From: Aedes albopictus
Taxonomy: Eukaryota > Arthropoda > Insecta > Diptera > Culicidae
DNA: 64,000 nt
Direction of reading: 5' to 3'
Assembly (NCBI RefSeq): GCF_035046485.1
Contig: NC_085137.1
Location: 443,986,334-444,050,333 of the forward strand
A program made the position numbers and the translations under genes. Below the pieces are notes generated by a model. That model saw nothing but the letters and a program-made list of their open reading frames with translations. It was not told the origin of the DNA and made no database searches. Shown here one piece after another: positions 1 to 12,036 of this stretch; within the stretch, counting starts at the first letter, position 1; every line of letters begins with the position of its first letter.

Positions 1-325
1 GCAGAAATTGCAGGCAAAGGAACTGATGGAATTCTCGATAAAAAAAACCTCAATAAATTTCTGAAAGATCCTTGGCCGAAATTTTGGCGATACCTTTGGC
101 GGAACTCTTGGAAGATTTGTTTAAACAGTTTCTGAAAGGATTAGTATACAAACAAGAAAATTCTGAAGGAAATCTTAGGAAATAAAAGTAAATCCTGAGG
201 CAATTCTTCAGAAAACCACTGAAAAAAAAATTTTTTTTGGAGGAATCTGTAAAAAAACTGATAGAACTGGAAAACACTTCACAATTGTATACATGGCACA
301 ATTTTCTAGGATTGTTCCTTGAACA
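1..325. repeat. Decayed 12-bp-periodic GAATTC-type minisatellite
   Basis: Scattered GGAATTCT, GGAACTCTTGG and CTGAAAGGA words recur roughly every 12 or 24 bases, the same vocabulary as the homogeneous arrays near 44 and 52 kb. Divergence is high and no gene is seen. The assignment to the family is by word similarity only. Confidence 0.4.
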
Positions 326-527
326 ATGCCAAAGAATACCCGACTAGTAGTTTCTAACAAAAATGTAACATAATTCTAACTTATCTTGATATTTATAACT
401 CATAGTGTAATACTTTTTTTTGAAATATTTAGTGTACATAAAAATTATAACACAATTATATCACATCATGTTATAAAATCTGTGTTATAACTTATTGTAT
501 TATAACTAGGTTTTGATTCTTTGGCAT
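326..527. mobile_element. Small TIR element (MITE candidate), AT-rich
   Basis: ATGCCAAAGAAT at 326-337 is matched by its exact reverse complement ATTCTTTGGCAT at 516-527. The interior is AT-rich with repeated TTATAAC words. The CGACTAG word at 341-347 also has an inverted partner near 1041, so this may be one end of a larger family member reaching about 1056. No target duplication was identified. Confidence 0.4.
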
Positions 528-1056
528 TTCGATAGTATTGTTACAGTGTTGAATCAAATTATGATAGAAACTGGTTATATTGAAGCCAAGATTTATATCA
601 CGATTTGATATGTTTATAACAAAGAAAGTTATTGTGTGAAGAATTAGCTTAAGTTAAAATTCACAAATAAAAAGAAATAAAAAAAAAGAATGTTACTTTC
701 TTTATAACTCAAGTGTGCTTTTCGTTACACTTTAAGGACAAGGTATTTGGAGTACATGGCTCAAAATTTCTAGAGCACCGTTTTTTAGAACCGTTGAACG
801 GATTTGGATTAAAATGCATCACGCTGTTGACAACCACTGAACAATTAGCGTGATGCATTTTCATCCAAATCCGTTCAACGGTTCTAAAAAACGGTGCTCT
901 AGAAATTTTGAGCTATGTACTCCAAATACCTTGTCCTTAAGCTATTTTAACATCATCTTGCATCTGACTTATAACATAATGAGTTATTGATTTTTTTTAT
1001 AACATCATAACACAATATCTTACAAACTTGATATTATTCTCTAGTCGAATAGGTTT
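528..1056. repeat. AT-rich TTATAAC-bearing repeat interrupted by a hairpin MITE
   Basis: TTATAAC and its complement occur many times on both sides of the hairpin at 732-940, suggesting that the hairpin inserted into a pre-existing AT-rich repeat. No coding signal is visible. Confidence 0.35.
732..940. mobile_element. TTAA-flanked foldback MITE (near-perfect hairpin)
   Basis: Two 94-bp arms (732-825 and 847-940) are reverse complements with about two mismatches, around a 21-base spacer. Both ends read TTAAGGACAAGG / CCTTGTCCTTAA, so TTAA lies at each terminus, consistent with TTAA-specific (piggyBac-type) insertion. TTAA-specific MITEs are known in Aedes. No coding capacity. As RNA it would form a 94-bp duplex. 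Confidence 0.8.
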
Positions 1057-2120
1057 TGGTGTAATTTCTGCAAGAATTGCTCTTAGAAAAAAAAAAATCC
1101 TAAAGCCGCACTGGATTTTTTTTGAAAAAATCGCTGAGAAAAGGCCTATCGGTTATCCAGGTCTACCGCGGTAATCCCTGGAGGAATACCAGAAGATATC
1201 CTGGAGAAACCCCCAAAAGAACTTGCAGAAGAAACGCTAGAGTTGCCTGAGAAAATTTCTGAATCTATGGAGTCATACTTGAAGGAAGCTTTTGAAAAAT
1301 TTCTAGAAAAAGTCTCAGAATCTTGGGGGGAAAATCTCCTGGAACTACATATTTTGAATAACATTAGAAGGATTTCCTGGAGAAATCCTGGGTGAGATTC
1401 TTGAGGAATTTCTAGAAAAATTCTTGGAGGAATACGTTAAGAAATGTTCGAAGAATGGAGGAATACATGCATACAATTCGGTGGCAATCCTTAAGGACAA
1501 ACGTCTTGAAATCCCTCTTCAAACAGTGCAACAAAACTTCAGACGCACAAATCTCAAGAAGCAAGCTCCAATCAATAGTGCATTTCATTATTCTGTTCTT
1601 GCTCACTTTTAATAAGCTTAAAATAAAAAGCTCAGGTGCGCTGGTTTTGTTTACGAAGAGATTTGTGCACTCGAAATCGTGAGTAGGTGCCAAAGTCGGC
1701 CATTGTGGCAGCCATTTTGGGATTCTGACAAGTCTGTCCTTGAAGGAATTTCTTAGAGAATCCCAGGACGAATTTCTGAAGAAAGTTTTGAAGAAACTCG
1801 TGGAATAGTTTCAAAATAAATCTTTTGAGAAAACTCTTGAAAAACTCTTGAAGAAAACCCATGGTAAACCCCTGGATGAATCTCTGTTGGAATCTCCGGA
1901 GAAATTCCCACAGAAAAACATTAACAGGAATGCATGCAACCTAAAGGATCTTCAGAGGAATTCTTGCTGAAATCATTATAGGAAATCCAAATCTAAGAAC
2001 TACAGACCTAAGCTTGTGACAATACCTTTTTGGCTGGATAGAAAAACCTTCTATTATAGATCAAGTTCTCATGTATTTCTCCATCCCCATGAACTCAGTA
2101 AACATGATTGGCGAATGCAA
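1057..2120. repeat. Decayed minisatellite and unassigned DNA
   Basis: 1140-1460 and 1740-1960 show repeated GAAATTCCTGGAG-like words at roughly 12-base phase. The 1470-1730 portion holds short chance frames without recognisable domains. I see no gene. Confidence 0.4.
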
Positions 2121-2339
2121 TAGGGAATCGCGCCACTTGGGCGGTGGCTTCTATATTCGTCTGTTTTCCACTATAACTCAGTCAAATTTGAATCAATTGA
2201 CACAACTTTTGGAATGTGGTGAGATAGGTACAGTATCTACCCGTGTACAACATTTCAAGTCAATTGGTTCAAAATTGACTGAGTTATAGTGGAAAACAGA
2301 CGAATATAGAAGCCACCGCCCAAGTGGCGCGATACCCTA
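2121..2339. mobile_element. TA-flanked foldback MITE
   Basis: Arms of about 81 bp (2121-2201 and 2259-2339) are inverted copies with few mismatches; the outer words are TAGGGAATCGCGCC and GGCGCGATACCCTA. TA at both ends fits Tc1/mariner-type TA target duplication. A 57-base non-palindromic centre separates the arms. Non-coding. Confidence 0.75.
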
Positions 2340-5128
2340 CGTCTAGCAGTATGATAGAGGTTCCTAAAGCTGCGATAGGAATTCCTAGAAGCACTTTGTT
2401 ATATTGATTGAGCTTCCAAGGGATGCTCAGGTAATGCTGGTAGGTAAAGTTCGGGCTGTAGTTCCCATTTTCTGAATTTTAGGACAGCTTGGACAATCCG
2501 GAATACCTTGAAAGTATCTCATAGTTTCTGCTGATGTTCTATGAACTCCAAGAAGTCTGTTTGGTCGTGTAACATAGCTCTTCATCACAAAAAAAATGCA
2601 TCCATAAATGTTTACCCCTATCATAAGTTATTTATTTGCTCCAATGAATCCTTGAATGAAGCAGCATATTTTGTTGCAACAAAAAATCCAGCATTTCTAC
2701 TTAAGCTTATTTCATCACTGAAGATTACACCAAGATCGTCATCATTGCAATGGAAGTCGCTCGATGAAAACAAAACTAACACCACTATGACGCAAGGTTG
2801 CTAATAAATCTCGTCATATTCGGTATCAGTCGAACACTTCGAAAAATTTGGATTGCCTTGCACAAAATACACAATCATGCTGATGGCGATAACCTGAACC
2901 TGAACCAACCCTCCATCGTCGCACCGTTGACGACGCAGTTGATGAGAGCGTGCTCCGTGTCAAGGTAGGCTTGGCCAAAGGGGCTTATCTTGCTGAGAAG
3001 AGTCGCAGCTGCTGTACCGAGTTTGCCAGTCAGTGCAGCGAAAACAAGAAACTCTTATCAGGTTTAGACACCACATGCTTCCGTTTTAACAAATATGATT
3101 TTTGGACGCGACCTCTGAACTGCATATTGTTTTGTTAGGAATTGTTTCGATGCTTTGTGGAAACCAGTTCTGAATTTAAAATAAATAAGAGATGAAGTTC
3201 TGTCCATCTTTTATTAAAAAAAAAAATAGGTAAATGAATTTGCAAGAATAAGTCTCGTCGGATCAACGTGTAAAACAATAAAACATCAGTCAAAACAAAC
3301 CATAATTTCTCACCGAACGACACTCATCGATCTCATTGGATCTGCGCAGGTCCTGCAAACGTCATTCAGTGGTCACTCATCCCATTCCACTTCGGGCACT
3401 CAATCGCGTTGTTTTGACTCCCATTTTGAGTTTCCCACAACAATACTTCGATTGTAGTGGTGTGTGAGAGAGACTCTCTCCGACTGAAAGCTCCTTCCTT
3501 CTAAGAACTTTCCCACCCACTCACCAATACAGTTACTCATGGGGTGGGGTGGGTGGCAGCCTGACGGTATCATTATTACATACGTACGTACACGCTAATG
3601 CGATAGTAAGTCGGCCATCCGGTGAAACTTGCTGACGTCACTACCGAGAGAATAACCATCGTCATCGTCAGCGATGATTATGCGGGTGATGTTCGTTCGA
3701 AATGACGACAGCGATTCCGTAGCTTAGATGGTTATGGTGGCAGTTTGAGGAATGTTTTGAGCTCTGTAAGGCATCCTCCGCCGCCTTGTACAACGCTGAT
3801 GTGTCGGGATGTGTGTGGGAAAGTTCACGTGAGAAAAGTGCCCGGAGCAAGGCACGAGGGTGGCCAACCAGGCAGAATCAGGCAGCGGCAGCAGCAGCAC
3901 CATGTGTTGTTCGGAACAATCTCAGCAATGCCAATTACGGAAATTATTTCTTCCTTTTGCTGCGACGAGGATGATGATGATGGCGATGGTGAAGGCGAAA
4001 GCGAGGGAGAAAAAAATCCGAGTAGCGAACGCAAATGGGCACAGAATGGAATATGTAAATTTTGTTTCGCATTTTATACCTGTTAAAGAGAGGATGTTTG
4101 GGCGGTTCGATGACATCTCAAAGGGGAAGCAGTTGGTAGTGTAATCATCTACTTCGGAATCGATTAGGACTTAGAGGAGATTTTAATTAAAAGTTTGTGA
4201 AATCAGAAACGGGGATCGAATGTCAAGGTTGTGTAAGTTTGGTATTGTTAATTGGGTTTTGCAACATCTTGAACAATAAAGTGGAACGGGCTCACCATAT
4301 TAAATAACATAACACTAAATTAGTGTGCGAAACAAATCCTCAGTAGTAGAAAGTATGTCAATTTAATGTAATTGTGTTTCGCTATCAAACGCACCGGAAC
4401 TTAAAGAGCTCGATTGTAGACTTAAATAAAGCAAAATGTAAACAGATTCCGTCACTGAATAAAATTCGTTGATGTTTACTAAGCTCGGTTAAGGTGTGTT
4501 TACTTGTACGGCACAACCAGACAGACGATCAGTAAATATTATGATTAATCAGATCGGAATATTCTTCTCGTAACCGTCTTTGCCCACCGAACGATCCTCA
4601 TCCAAAACAGTCCACCATCAGGCTCCCAAAAATTGAAAAATCCCACATTTTTGGATTTGGCGCATATCCAGCGTCGGCCGCGAAATGAAGCAGCGCCACA
4701 AATAGAGGAAAATAAATTGATTTGCAACTATCCGTTCACAAGTAGGTATCATGCCTTTCTCTCGGGCCAGTCGGTAGCTCTGACACGCCAACGCATCTCA
4801 CCCAGAGTTTCTCATATTTTTACTATTTTGGATAGTCCCTTTCCTGATCTAGTGCACCGTGGCGCAATTGGGGAATCTTATTTGCGTTACATCCCAACCG
4901 GAGCAGAACTTGCTTCTTACTGTGGTTGATCAAACAGTCTTTGTCGCCGGTTCTATACAAATCAGCGTGGTGCTGGTAGCGGTGATTCTTTTAGAAACTA
5001 CGAACACTTATTAGAACTAACCCAGAATTTTCATCACGATTTCCTTCTTGGAATATCCTGGATCTGGTTGTGTTGTTCTGAGTACATCCTTACTGGAATT
5101 TTCCCTAAAGGCAGTTTTACATACTTAC
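2340..5128. other. Low-repeat stretch, no recognisable gene
   Basis: This is the longest stretch in the left half without an obvious repeat. It contains a TGACGTCA palindrome near 3634, a TACGTACGTAC run near 3582, CAG/CAGCAG clusters near 3885-3900 and a GATGATGATGATGG run near 3970. Open frames of 60-126 codons overlap on both strands without domain signatures, so I do not call genes. It could be intronic or regulatory DNA of a gene outside the window. Confidence 0.35.
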
Positions 5129-6070
5129 TACCTGTCCCGGCAAACGTCGTACTGCCTGCCTACTGTGTTTTTTGACATACAGCTCCATCCCAAGCAACAC
5201 GACTTGTTGCTAATCCAATAACGGCAACCTTAGTGCAATTTATTCACAGTTTGTATTACGGACGACAGAACACGATTGCTTCTTCATTGAAACCCAAAAA
5301 GCGCAGATTCTGAATTCTTATGCAACATAAACTAGGAGGAATGATAAAAAAGTTGGGAAAAGATTTTGTCCAGACTCGAACCATGGACACCAGGAGTATT
5401 ATCTACTCACCTTACATACTACACCAAAAGCTCTGTGAGAGAATCGATGCTTAACACACCATAAAAGCTACTGAAGTTACTTGTTACTTTATTGCACCTT
5501 CTTTGTCACAAGTTAGAGAACTGTCAAAATGAAAAGACGCTCAAGTTTTCTGTAACGCATATGGAACCTAATCTGAACAAACATACCAGAGTTAGATGTT
5601 TCAGGCATGTTACATAACACATTTAATGTAAACTGACTGTATTATCACTTGCGAGCAATATGTAAGCTCCGCCTCCACAGATCGATGTCAAACACGTGGT
5701 AATTTGTGATTTCTATGAAACAAAGCCGCAACTTTACGGATTTCGGAGTTTAAATGCAACTCAACTGACAAGATGGAAGTTTCATGTGCTTCTAGTGCAA
5801 CTCATTTAGACCAAAGCATAGAAAGCCACAATCTGCATGATGTTGCAGGTGCTGCTTGGGATAAGGACGTCCCCAGAAAGTCAATTGTATGGGAGCCCCT
5901 CGTTCCAGAGACCGAAGAGGTCTCACACCAAGCTAAGAACCTTCCCCGGCCCCAAGAATACCTACATACAAAATTTCACACCGATCGGTCCAGTAGTTTC
6001 CGAATCCATAAGGGTCAAACAGACAGACAAACAGACAGACAAACAGATAGAAATTCATTTCAAGTACTCA
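5129..6070 (+). mobile_element. Non-LTR retrotransposon 3' remnant with ACAG-type tail
   Basis: The piece starts with CCTGTCCCGGCAAACGTCG. It continues with the GTATGGGAGCCCC and GATCGGTCCAGTAGTTTCC words that I recall from the 3' region of a very common insect LINE group. It ends in the simple repeat ACAGACAGACAAACAGACAG (about 6017-6050). The centre is scrambled and has no reverse transcriptase motif. Family assignment is from memory of the motif set, so the clade is uncertain. Confidence 0.5.
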
Positions 6071-6590
6071 TCTCAGAGCATAATCCTATAGAAGTGTCAA
6101 TTGAGGCATTGCCAGAAAGATCATTGGAAGAATCCTTGAAGGTATTTTCGTAACAGCCTTGAAACTTCCACTGGAGGAAACTTTTGAGGTATCCCTGTAA
6201 GAATTCCTAAAAGGGAATCTCAGGAGAAATTCTTGAAAAATTTCCTGGAAATGTGTAGGCAACCTCTTGTAAAAATTTAAAAAAAATCTGGAGCAAGATC
6301 TGGAGACATCCCTACACAAAACTCGGAGGAGATCCCAGGTGAAATTCCTGAAGGTATCCAAAGATAAGTCCTAAAACAATAATTTGAGGAAACCCTTGAG
6401 GCATCCCCGCGGGAATCACTGAAGGAGTTCTTAAACAAATTTTTGAATGAATCCCCGATGCACTTTCTAAAGAAACACCCTTTAAACATTCCTGGAAAAA
6501 CTCCTTGAGGAATCTGTGGAAGAGTTTTTGAAAAAATCAATGGATAACTTCTTGAAGGATTTTTTTTTGGAGAAAAAAAAAGTATCTCAG

Positions 6591-7189
6591 GATATATTCC
6601 TGAAAGAATAGCAGGGCGAATTTCAGAAAAAAAAATCCTTTACAGGAGCTGTAGGGGATCTTCTTGAAGAAATTCATGGTTAGATTCCTGAACAAATCCG
6701 TGGAATAACTCCTGAAAGATTTCTAGGCAATAATTGAAGGAAATTCCTGGATGACTTCCCTCTAAAATAACCTTAAAGAATTCCAATGCAAATCACTGGA
6801 TAAATTCATGTAGAAATTCTTAAAGATTTGAAAAAAAAAATCTTCAGGTAATCTTGGAGAAATTCTTGGGTGCATCTCCGGAAAAGATGGATATATTCCT
6901 GAAAGAATTGCAGGGCGAATTTCAGAAAAAAAAATCCTTTACAGGAGCTGTAGGGGATCTTCTTGAAGAAATTCATGGTTAGATTCCTGAACAAATCCGT
7001 GGAATAACTCCTGAAAGATTTCTAGGCAATAATTGAAGGAAATTCCTGGATGACTTCCCTCTAAAATAACCTTAAAGAATTCCAATGCAAATCACTGGAT
7101 AAATTCATGTAGAAATTCTTAAAGATTTAAAAAAAAAAATCTTCAGGTAATCTTGGAGAAATTCTTGGGTGCATCTCCGGAAAAGATGG
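6591..7189 (+). repeat. 299-bp tandem duplication
   Basis: Copy 1 (6591-6889) and copy 2 (6890-7189) are nearly identical; for example GATATATTCC occurs at 6591 and 6890 and GAAAAGATGG at 6881 and 7180. I noticed only a few differences (AATAGCAGG versus AATTGCAGG, and one base beside the adenine run). Recent segmental duplication inside older decayed minisatellite. Confidence 0.85.
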
Positions 7190-8131
7190 TGGAAGAATTT
7201 CTGAAATTTCCGAAGGAACCGCTAAATATATTTTTGAAGTGATCCCGAAAGGAATATCTGAAAAAAAAAAAACAAGTACTACAGGAATTTCAGGATGATT
7301 CCCTGGAGGAATTCCTGCATGAATGTCTGAAAGAAACCCTGGATGAATTTCAGGAATTTCTCGCGGAATTTATTAAAGTATACCTGCAGAAACTACGGGA
7401 TGAATCCCTAAAGCAGTTCCTGGAAGAATTCTTGAAAGAATCCCTGGATCAATTCTCGAAGGAATTCCTGGACAAATTCCTAGAGGAATTTCTGGAGGAA
7501 TTCCCGAAGCAATTACTGAAAGAATATCAGGAGGAAGTTCTGGAGGAATGCCTTGTAGAACTTCACTTCCTGAAAAAATACTGGTGGAGTCCTGGAGGAA
7601 ACCCTTGAATTCTTGGAGAAATCCCTGGATTAATTTCTAAAGTGAATTCTTGAAGAAATTTCTGAAATGAATTCCTGGCGGAGCTTCTGAAGCAATTCCG
7701 GGAGGATTCCCTAGAGAAATTCTTGGAGAAATTTCTGGGAGGAGTCCCTGAAAAAAATCTGAAGAAATCCCTTGAGATATATCTGTAGATCTTACAGGAA
7801 TTTCTGGAGAAGCTCCTGGAGAAATCCTTGGAGAAATCCTTGGAGGAATTCCTGAAGAAATTCGTGGAGAAATCCCTGGAAAATTTCACGGAGAAACCTC
7901 CAAACTAAAGCAAGTATCTCTGGAAGAATCCCTGGTGAAATCTCTGGAGGAATTCCTGAAGTAATGCCTAGAGGAATATCTGGAAGATTTCCTGACAGAA
8001 TGCACGTAACAATTCCTGGAGGAACGCCTGGAGAAATACCTGAAGGAATTCCTGGAGGAATGCGTGGAAGAATTTCTGGAAAAATGCTTGGAGGAATTCG
8101 TAAAAGAATCCCTAGAGGAGTCGATGGAGAA

Positions 8132-8719
8132 GAATCTCCGAAAGAAAAAAAATCCTAGATGAATCTGTGGAAAAAAATTTGGAAGAATTCCTGGAGAAAT
8201 CCCTAGCAAAATTTCTGAAGGAATCCCTGGAGGATTTCTGGTAAAATTTCTGGAGAGAGAAAATTATGAATCAATTTCTGGGGGATTTCCTAATGAGATT
8301 CCGGAACTAATTCCTGGAGAAATCTTGGAATCTCCGAAAGAAAAAAAATCCTAGATGAATCTGTGGAAAAAAATTTGGAAGAATTCCTGGAGAAATCCCT
8401 AGCAAAATTTCTGAAGGAATCCCTGGAGGATTTCTGGTAAAATTTCTGGAGAGAGAAAATTATGAATCAATTTCTGGGGGATTTCCTAATGAGATTCCGG
8501 AACTAATTCCTGGAGAAATCTTGGAATCTCCGAAAGAAAAAAAATCCTAGATGAATCTGTGGAAAAAAATTTGGAAGAATTCCTGGAGAAATCCCTAGCA
8601 AAATTTCTGAAGGAATCCCTGGAGGATTTCTGGTAAAATTTCTGGAGAGAGAAAATTATGAATCAATTTCTGGGGGATTTCCTAATGAGATTCCGGAACT
8701 AATTCCTGGAGAAATCTTG
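8132..8719 (+). repeat. Three tandem copies of a 196-bp unit
   Basis: GAATCTCCGAAAG starts at 8132, 8328 and 8524, giving three 196-bp copies that look identical by eye. Each unit contains a poly-A run and several GAATCCCTGGAG words. The copies are far more similar to each other than the 12-mers inside them, so this is a recent amplification or an assembly effect. Confidence 0.85.
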
Positions 8720-9125
8720 GAATAATACAATACCTGGAATAATCTCTGGGGGAATTCCTGAGGCACCTCTAAAGGTATTTCTTAAGTACATTCTTTAGAA
8801 ATTCTCGGAGGAATTCCTGGAGAAACCCTTGCAGGAGTTCTCTTGATGAATTCCTAGAAGAACTTAAACCCTGAAGCAATTTCTGGACAAATCCCTTGGA
8901 GTATTCCTGAAGAAATCCCGGAAGCAATCCCATGAGAAATTCCTTAGGATATCCCAGGAGAGTTTCCTCACGAATTCCTGCTAATTTCTGAACAAATTAT
9001 TGAAGGAGTCCTTGGATGGACTTCTACAAGATATTTTGTACAATTCCTGGATTAATTTTTGAATAATCTAAGGTAAAATTTTCTGAAACAATTCCACGAA
9101 ATACTTCGAATGCAGAAATACTTTG

Positions 9126-11037
9126 AATGGATTCTTAGATTATTATTTAAATAACTGGATTTTTTTTATTTCTTTATATTTATGAATTTTAACCTAACAG
9201 CTAATTCTTCACTGCATTGGATTATCATTAATCATTGGATCTAGTGGAATTCTTGCAGGAATATACACACGTAGAAATCCCTGAAATAATCTCTGAAGGA
9301 ATACTTGCAGAAATATCTAGATGGATCTCGGGTGACATTTTTATGGGAATCCTTGAATAAATTTCAGAAAAAATCCTCGGAAAAAGCACTGGAACAATCA
9401 GTGGAGGAACTTCGAAAGAGACACTAGGAGAAACTCCCGGAGGTATGTCTGGGTAAATCCTTAGATGAATTTTGAAAGGAATCTATGGAGGAAAATATGG
9501 GGATGTTTTGGAGTAATTCGTCGATGCATCCTTGCAGAATTATCTGCCAAATTTTATGAAGGAATGGTGGGAGTAAGAAAAGTGTGATAACTAAGGATTA
9601 AAATACATAGTTTATTTCTTGAGAAAATTTTTCTGGAACTTTGTTCTTCTTAAATTGGTTCAAGTTAAAAGAAAACTAACGGACTCCAAGGGGCACGCCC
9701 CCCTGCCCCCTCTGGCTACACTTATTACACTACTATTAATTGTGCAACGGAAATGATTTCAGATGATCCTGCATGTATAAATTCTGTGAAAGGGCATATA
9801 GTCATCGTAACAAGCCCTACCTATACAACAGCAGATCAGCGATGCCAGATCAATTTTTGAATTATCTGGATGGAATTTTCCAGAAAGTTTGGATGATGTA
9901 TGTAAGTATATGAGGATTGAGGATATACCTTTACAAATTTCAGGGCAGCATTTTGTCTGGATCTACCAGACATTTGTGAAATGCAGTATCAAAAATTCTG
10001 GAAACCCATATACATCTGGCAGCAAAGCTGCCACTGACGTCTGGTAGTTTTATCTGAATAAAACTGTAAAAAAAATCTACGAAAATTCATTCTGAAAGCC
10101 TGGCTAAGGATTTCTATATAAATAAATGGTTTGACGATGGCTTTTTTAGAAAGAAAAAAAAATCCAGAAAAGGTTTTACAAATCATTTGTGTTAGGGCAA
10201 GTTCACTGGTGTTCTTTCCTTTCAGTCTTTTCCTACAGCAATTCCATCTAAAGATGATTTTCCTTTATTACGTCTAGGTATTCCTCCTAAATTTCTTTTA
10301 CATCAGCACGTAACCATTTTCCTCGCCTAACTTTTGAAAAAGTTTTTATGAAAAAAAAAAACTAATTTTCTTCTGCAAAAAATAATGTTCGTACAAACAG
10401 TCAATTAAACGTTTAACTACCCTACACTATACTCACACTGCTATACATATAATACAGTAAATAAAATCAGTTTACTCTTGTGCCTCCGCCATGGCAGGAC
10501 GGCTGGGTAATCACCCGTACTTTAATTTCATATAATAAATATCACAACGTAACTAAATAGGTCCACCCGTGCGCGATCACATATATATCTTGAAAACGGC
10601 TTGTTGAATTGAAACGGTGTCTTTGAAGATGTTCAAGGACTTTTAGAAAAAATACACTTCATTATTACATTCATCGTTGAATTATATAGGATGCCATTAA
10701 ATTTCAAAATTTCAAATACTTTACCATTCATTTGTTTTTTATTTTTTTTCTGTATAAAGCTGTATAGAACCTAACATTTTTCCAAGTAGTCCAGGGTGGT
10801 CAAATTCTTGAAGCTTTTTACAAGTTATTTCGTTGAAACTTGTACGTATCTATTTTTAACATTAAAATTTTCAAAAATTGTTCCTTTTGCTTGCCTTTAA
10901 AATCGATAAAAAATAAAAATAAAATAGAGAAAACATAGTTCGAAGCATTTGGCCATCTTCGACTACTAGGCAAATTTTGATGCTGAAAGTCAGCGTTCTA
11001 CAAAATAATCGAAGGAATTATGGAAAATTGAAACTAT
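9126..11037. other. AT-rich intergenic DNA, no gene seen
   Basis: 9240-9570 still carries decayed GGAATTC words. From about 9600 the sequence is ordinary AT-rich DNA with short chance frames. A C-rich patch near 9685-9712 (GCACGCCCCCCTGCCCCC) is the only compositional anomaly. No RNA gene or domain was recognised. Confidence 0.4.
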
Positions 11038-12036
11038 ATCCCAAGTAACAATTCCATTGCAGATTGGTTTTGTTTGATTTTTATTAAGGTTTTATTACAG
11101 CAATAATTAAAACTCACAGTTTTATGACTGCTTTTATGAAAACCATTGATAAAATGTTTTATAGTATACTTGAAGATATCCATAAAGTCAGATTTTAAGA
11201 GTAAACAAAAATTTTCCAATTTGTAAACCTTCTGGCAATCATTATTACCACAATAAAACTGTTAAAACTCTCAACAGATGGCGATCCGTTCGATTAGTAA
11301 CGACATCTGTTGGTGGAAAAGCATAAACTGCTGGGTTTATTGCGGTCATCATAAAAGTAAACTTGCTTTCGTTTTATTTTCGCTGATTATGGTCGTCGCC
11401 ATATTGAAGAATTAGCTTACGTGAATGGAAAATAGTTATTTTGCTTAAATAAGCAATGAATTGATAGTTTGACACCATTTTCATAACATGCTCACATAAA
11501 TAAACTCTCTCTGCTGAGTTTTCTTGTGATTCGAGATAGTTTTAACAAATTCACAAATTGATTTATTTTATTCCAAGATGATAATATTCTCTATTTTCGA
11601 AGCGCATTAATTTTATGATTCTGCAACCCCAATATTCACGATAAATTCGAATGCGCATAAGCCTACCAGCACAATAACTACTAAAATATTACTTTGAAAT
11701 GATCGCTTTCTACTTACGAATGATGTATCCTCCTGAAATTAACGTGCCATCTTAGAAGCTTCTCTGCATCTTGAGCTGTCATATTTTTTGTTGAAAAAAA
11801 AACAACAACAACAATCGAGAATGGAAAATTTTTCAACTAGGTTTTAAAACGGGTTTATTGCTACTCTTAATGCGGTTCGCAAAACCTCTCCGAGAGTGGT
11901 CCACTTAGCCGGAAGATGCTCTTAAAGAGGTTATCAAGAGGTTTTGATGTATGATTCAGTTTTATTGCAAGTTTTATAAAATTGGTCATGAAGATCTCTT
12001 GTAGAGCCGAACAAAACGTAAAATATTACTTGGGAT
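11038..12036. mobile_element. Non-autonomous TIR element with ATCCCAAGTAA ends
   Basis: The left end ATCCCAAGTAACA at 11038 is mirrored by ATTACTTGGGAT ending at 12036. An internal AACAGATG/CATCTGTT dyad lies near 11273-11312. Roughly 1 kb with no open frame of note. The AAGAGGTTATCAAGAGGTTTT-type text near 11925 resembles the small element at 19372-19500, suggesting one family. No clean target duplication was found. Confidence 0.5.

Larger units (their letters stand above)
6071..9125. repeat. Decayed 12-bp-periodic minisatellite (GAATTCCTGGAG type)
   Basis: About 3 kb made almost entirely of diverged 12-mers of the form GAATTCCTGGAG, GAATCCCTGGAG or GAATTTCTGAAG, often phase-locked over several units. 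Runs of 8-11 adenines interrupt it. It includes a 299-bp tandem duplication and a 196-bp triplication listed separately. Open frames on the minus strand (about 107 codons at 7563-8209) are repeat-derived and are not called as genes. Confidence 0.8.
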
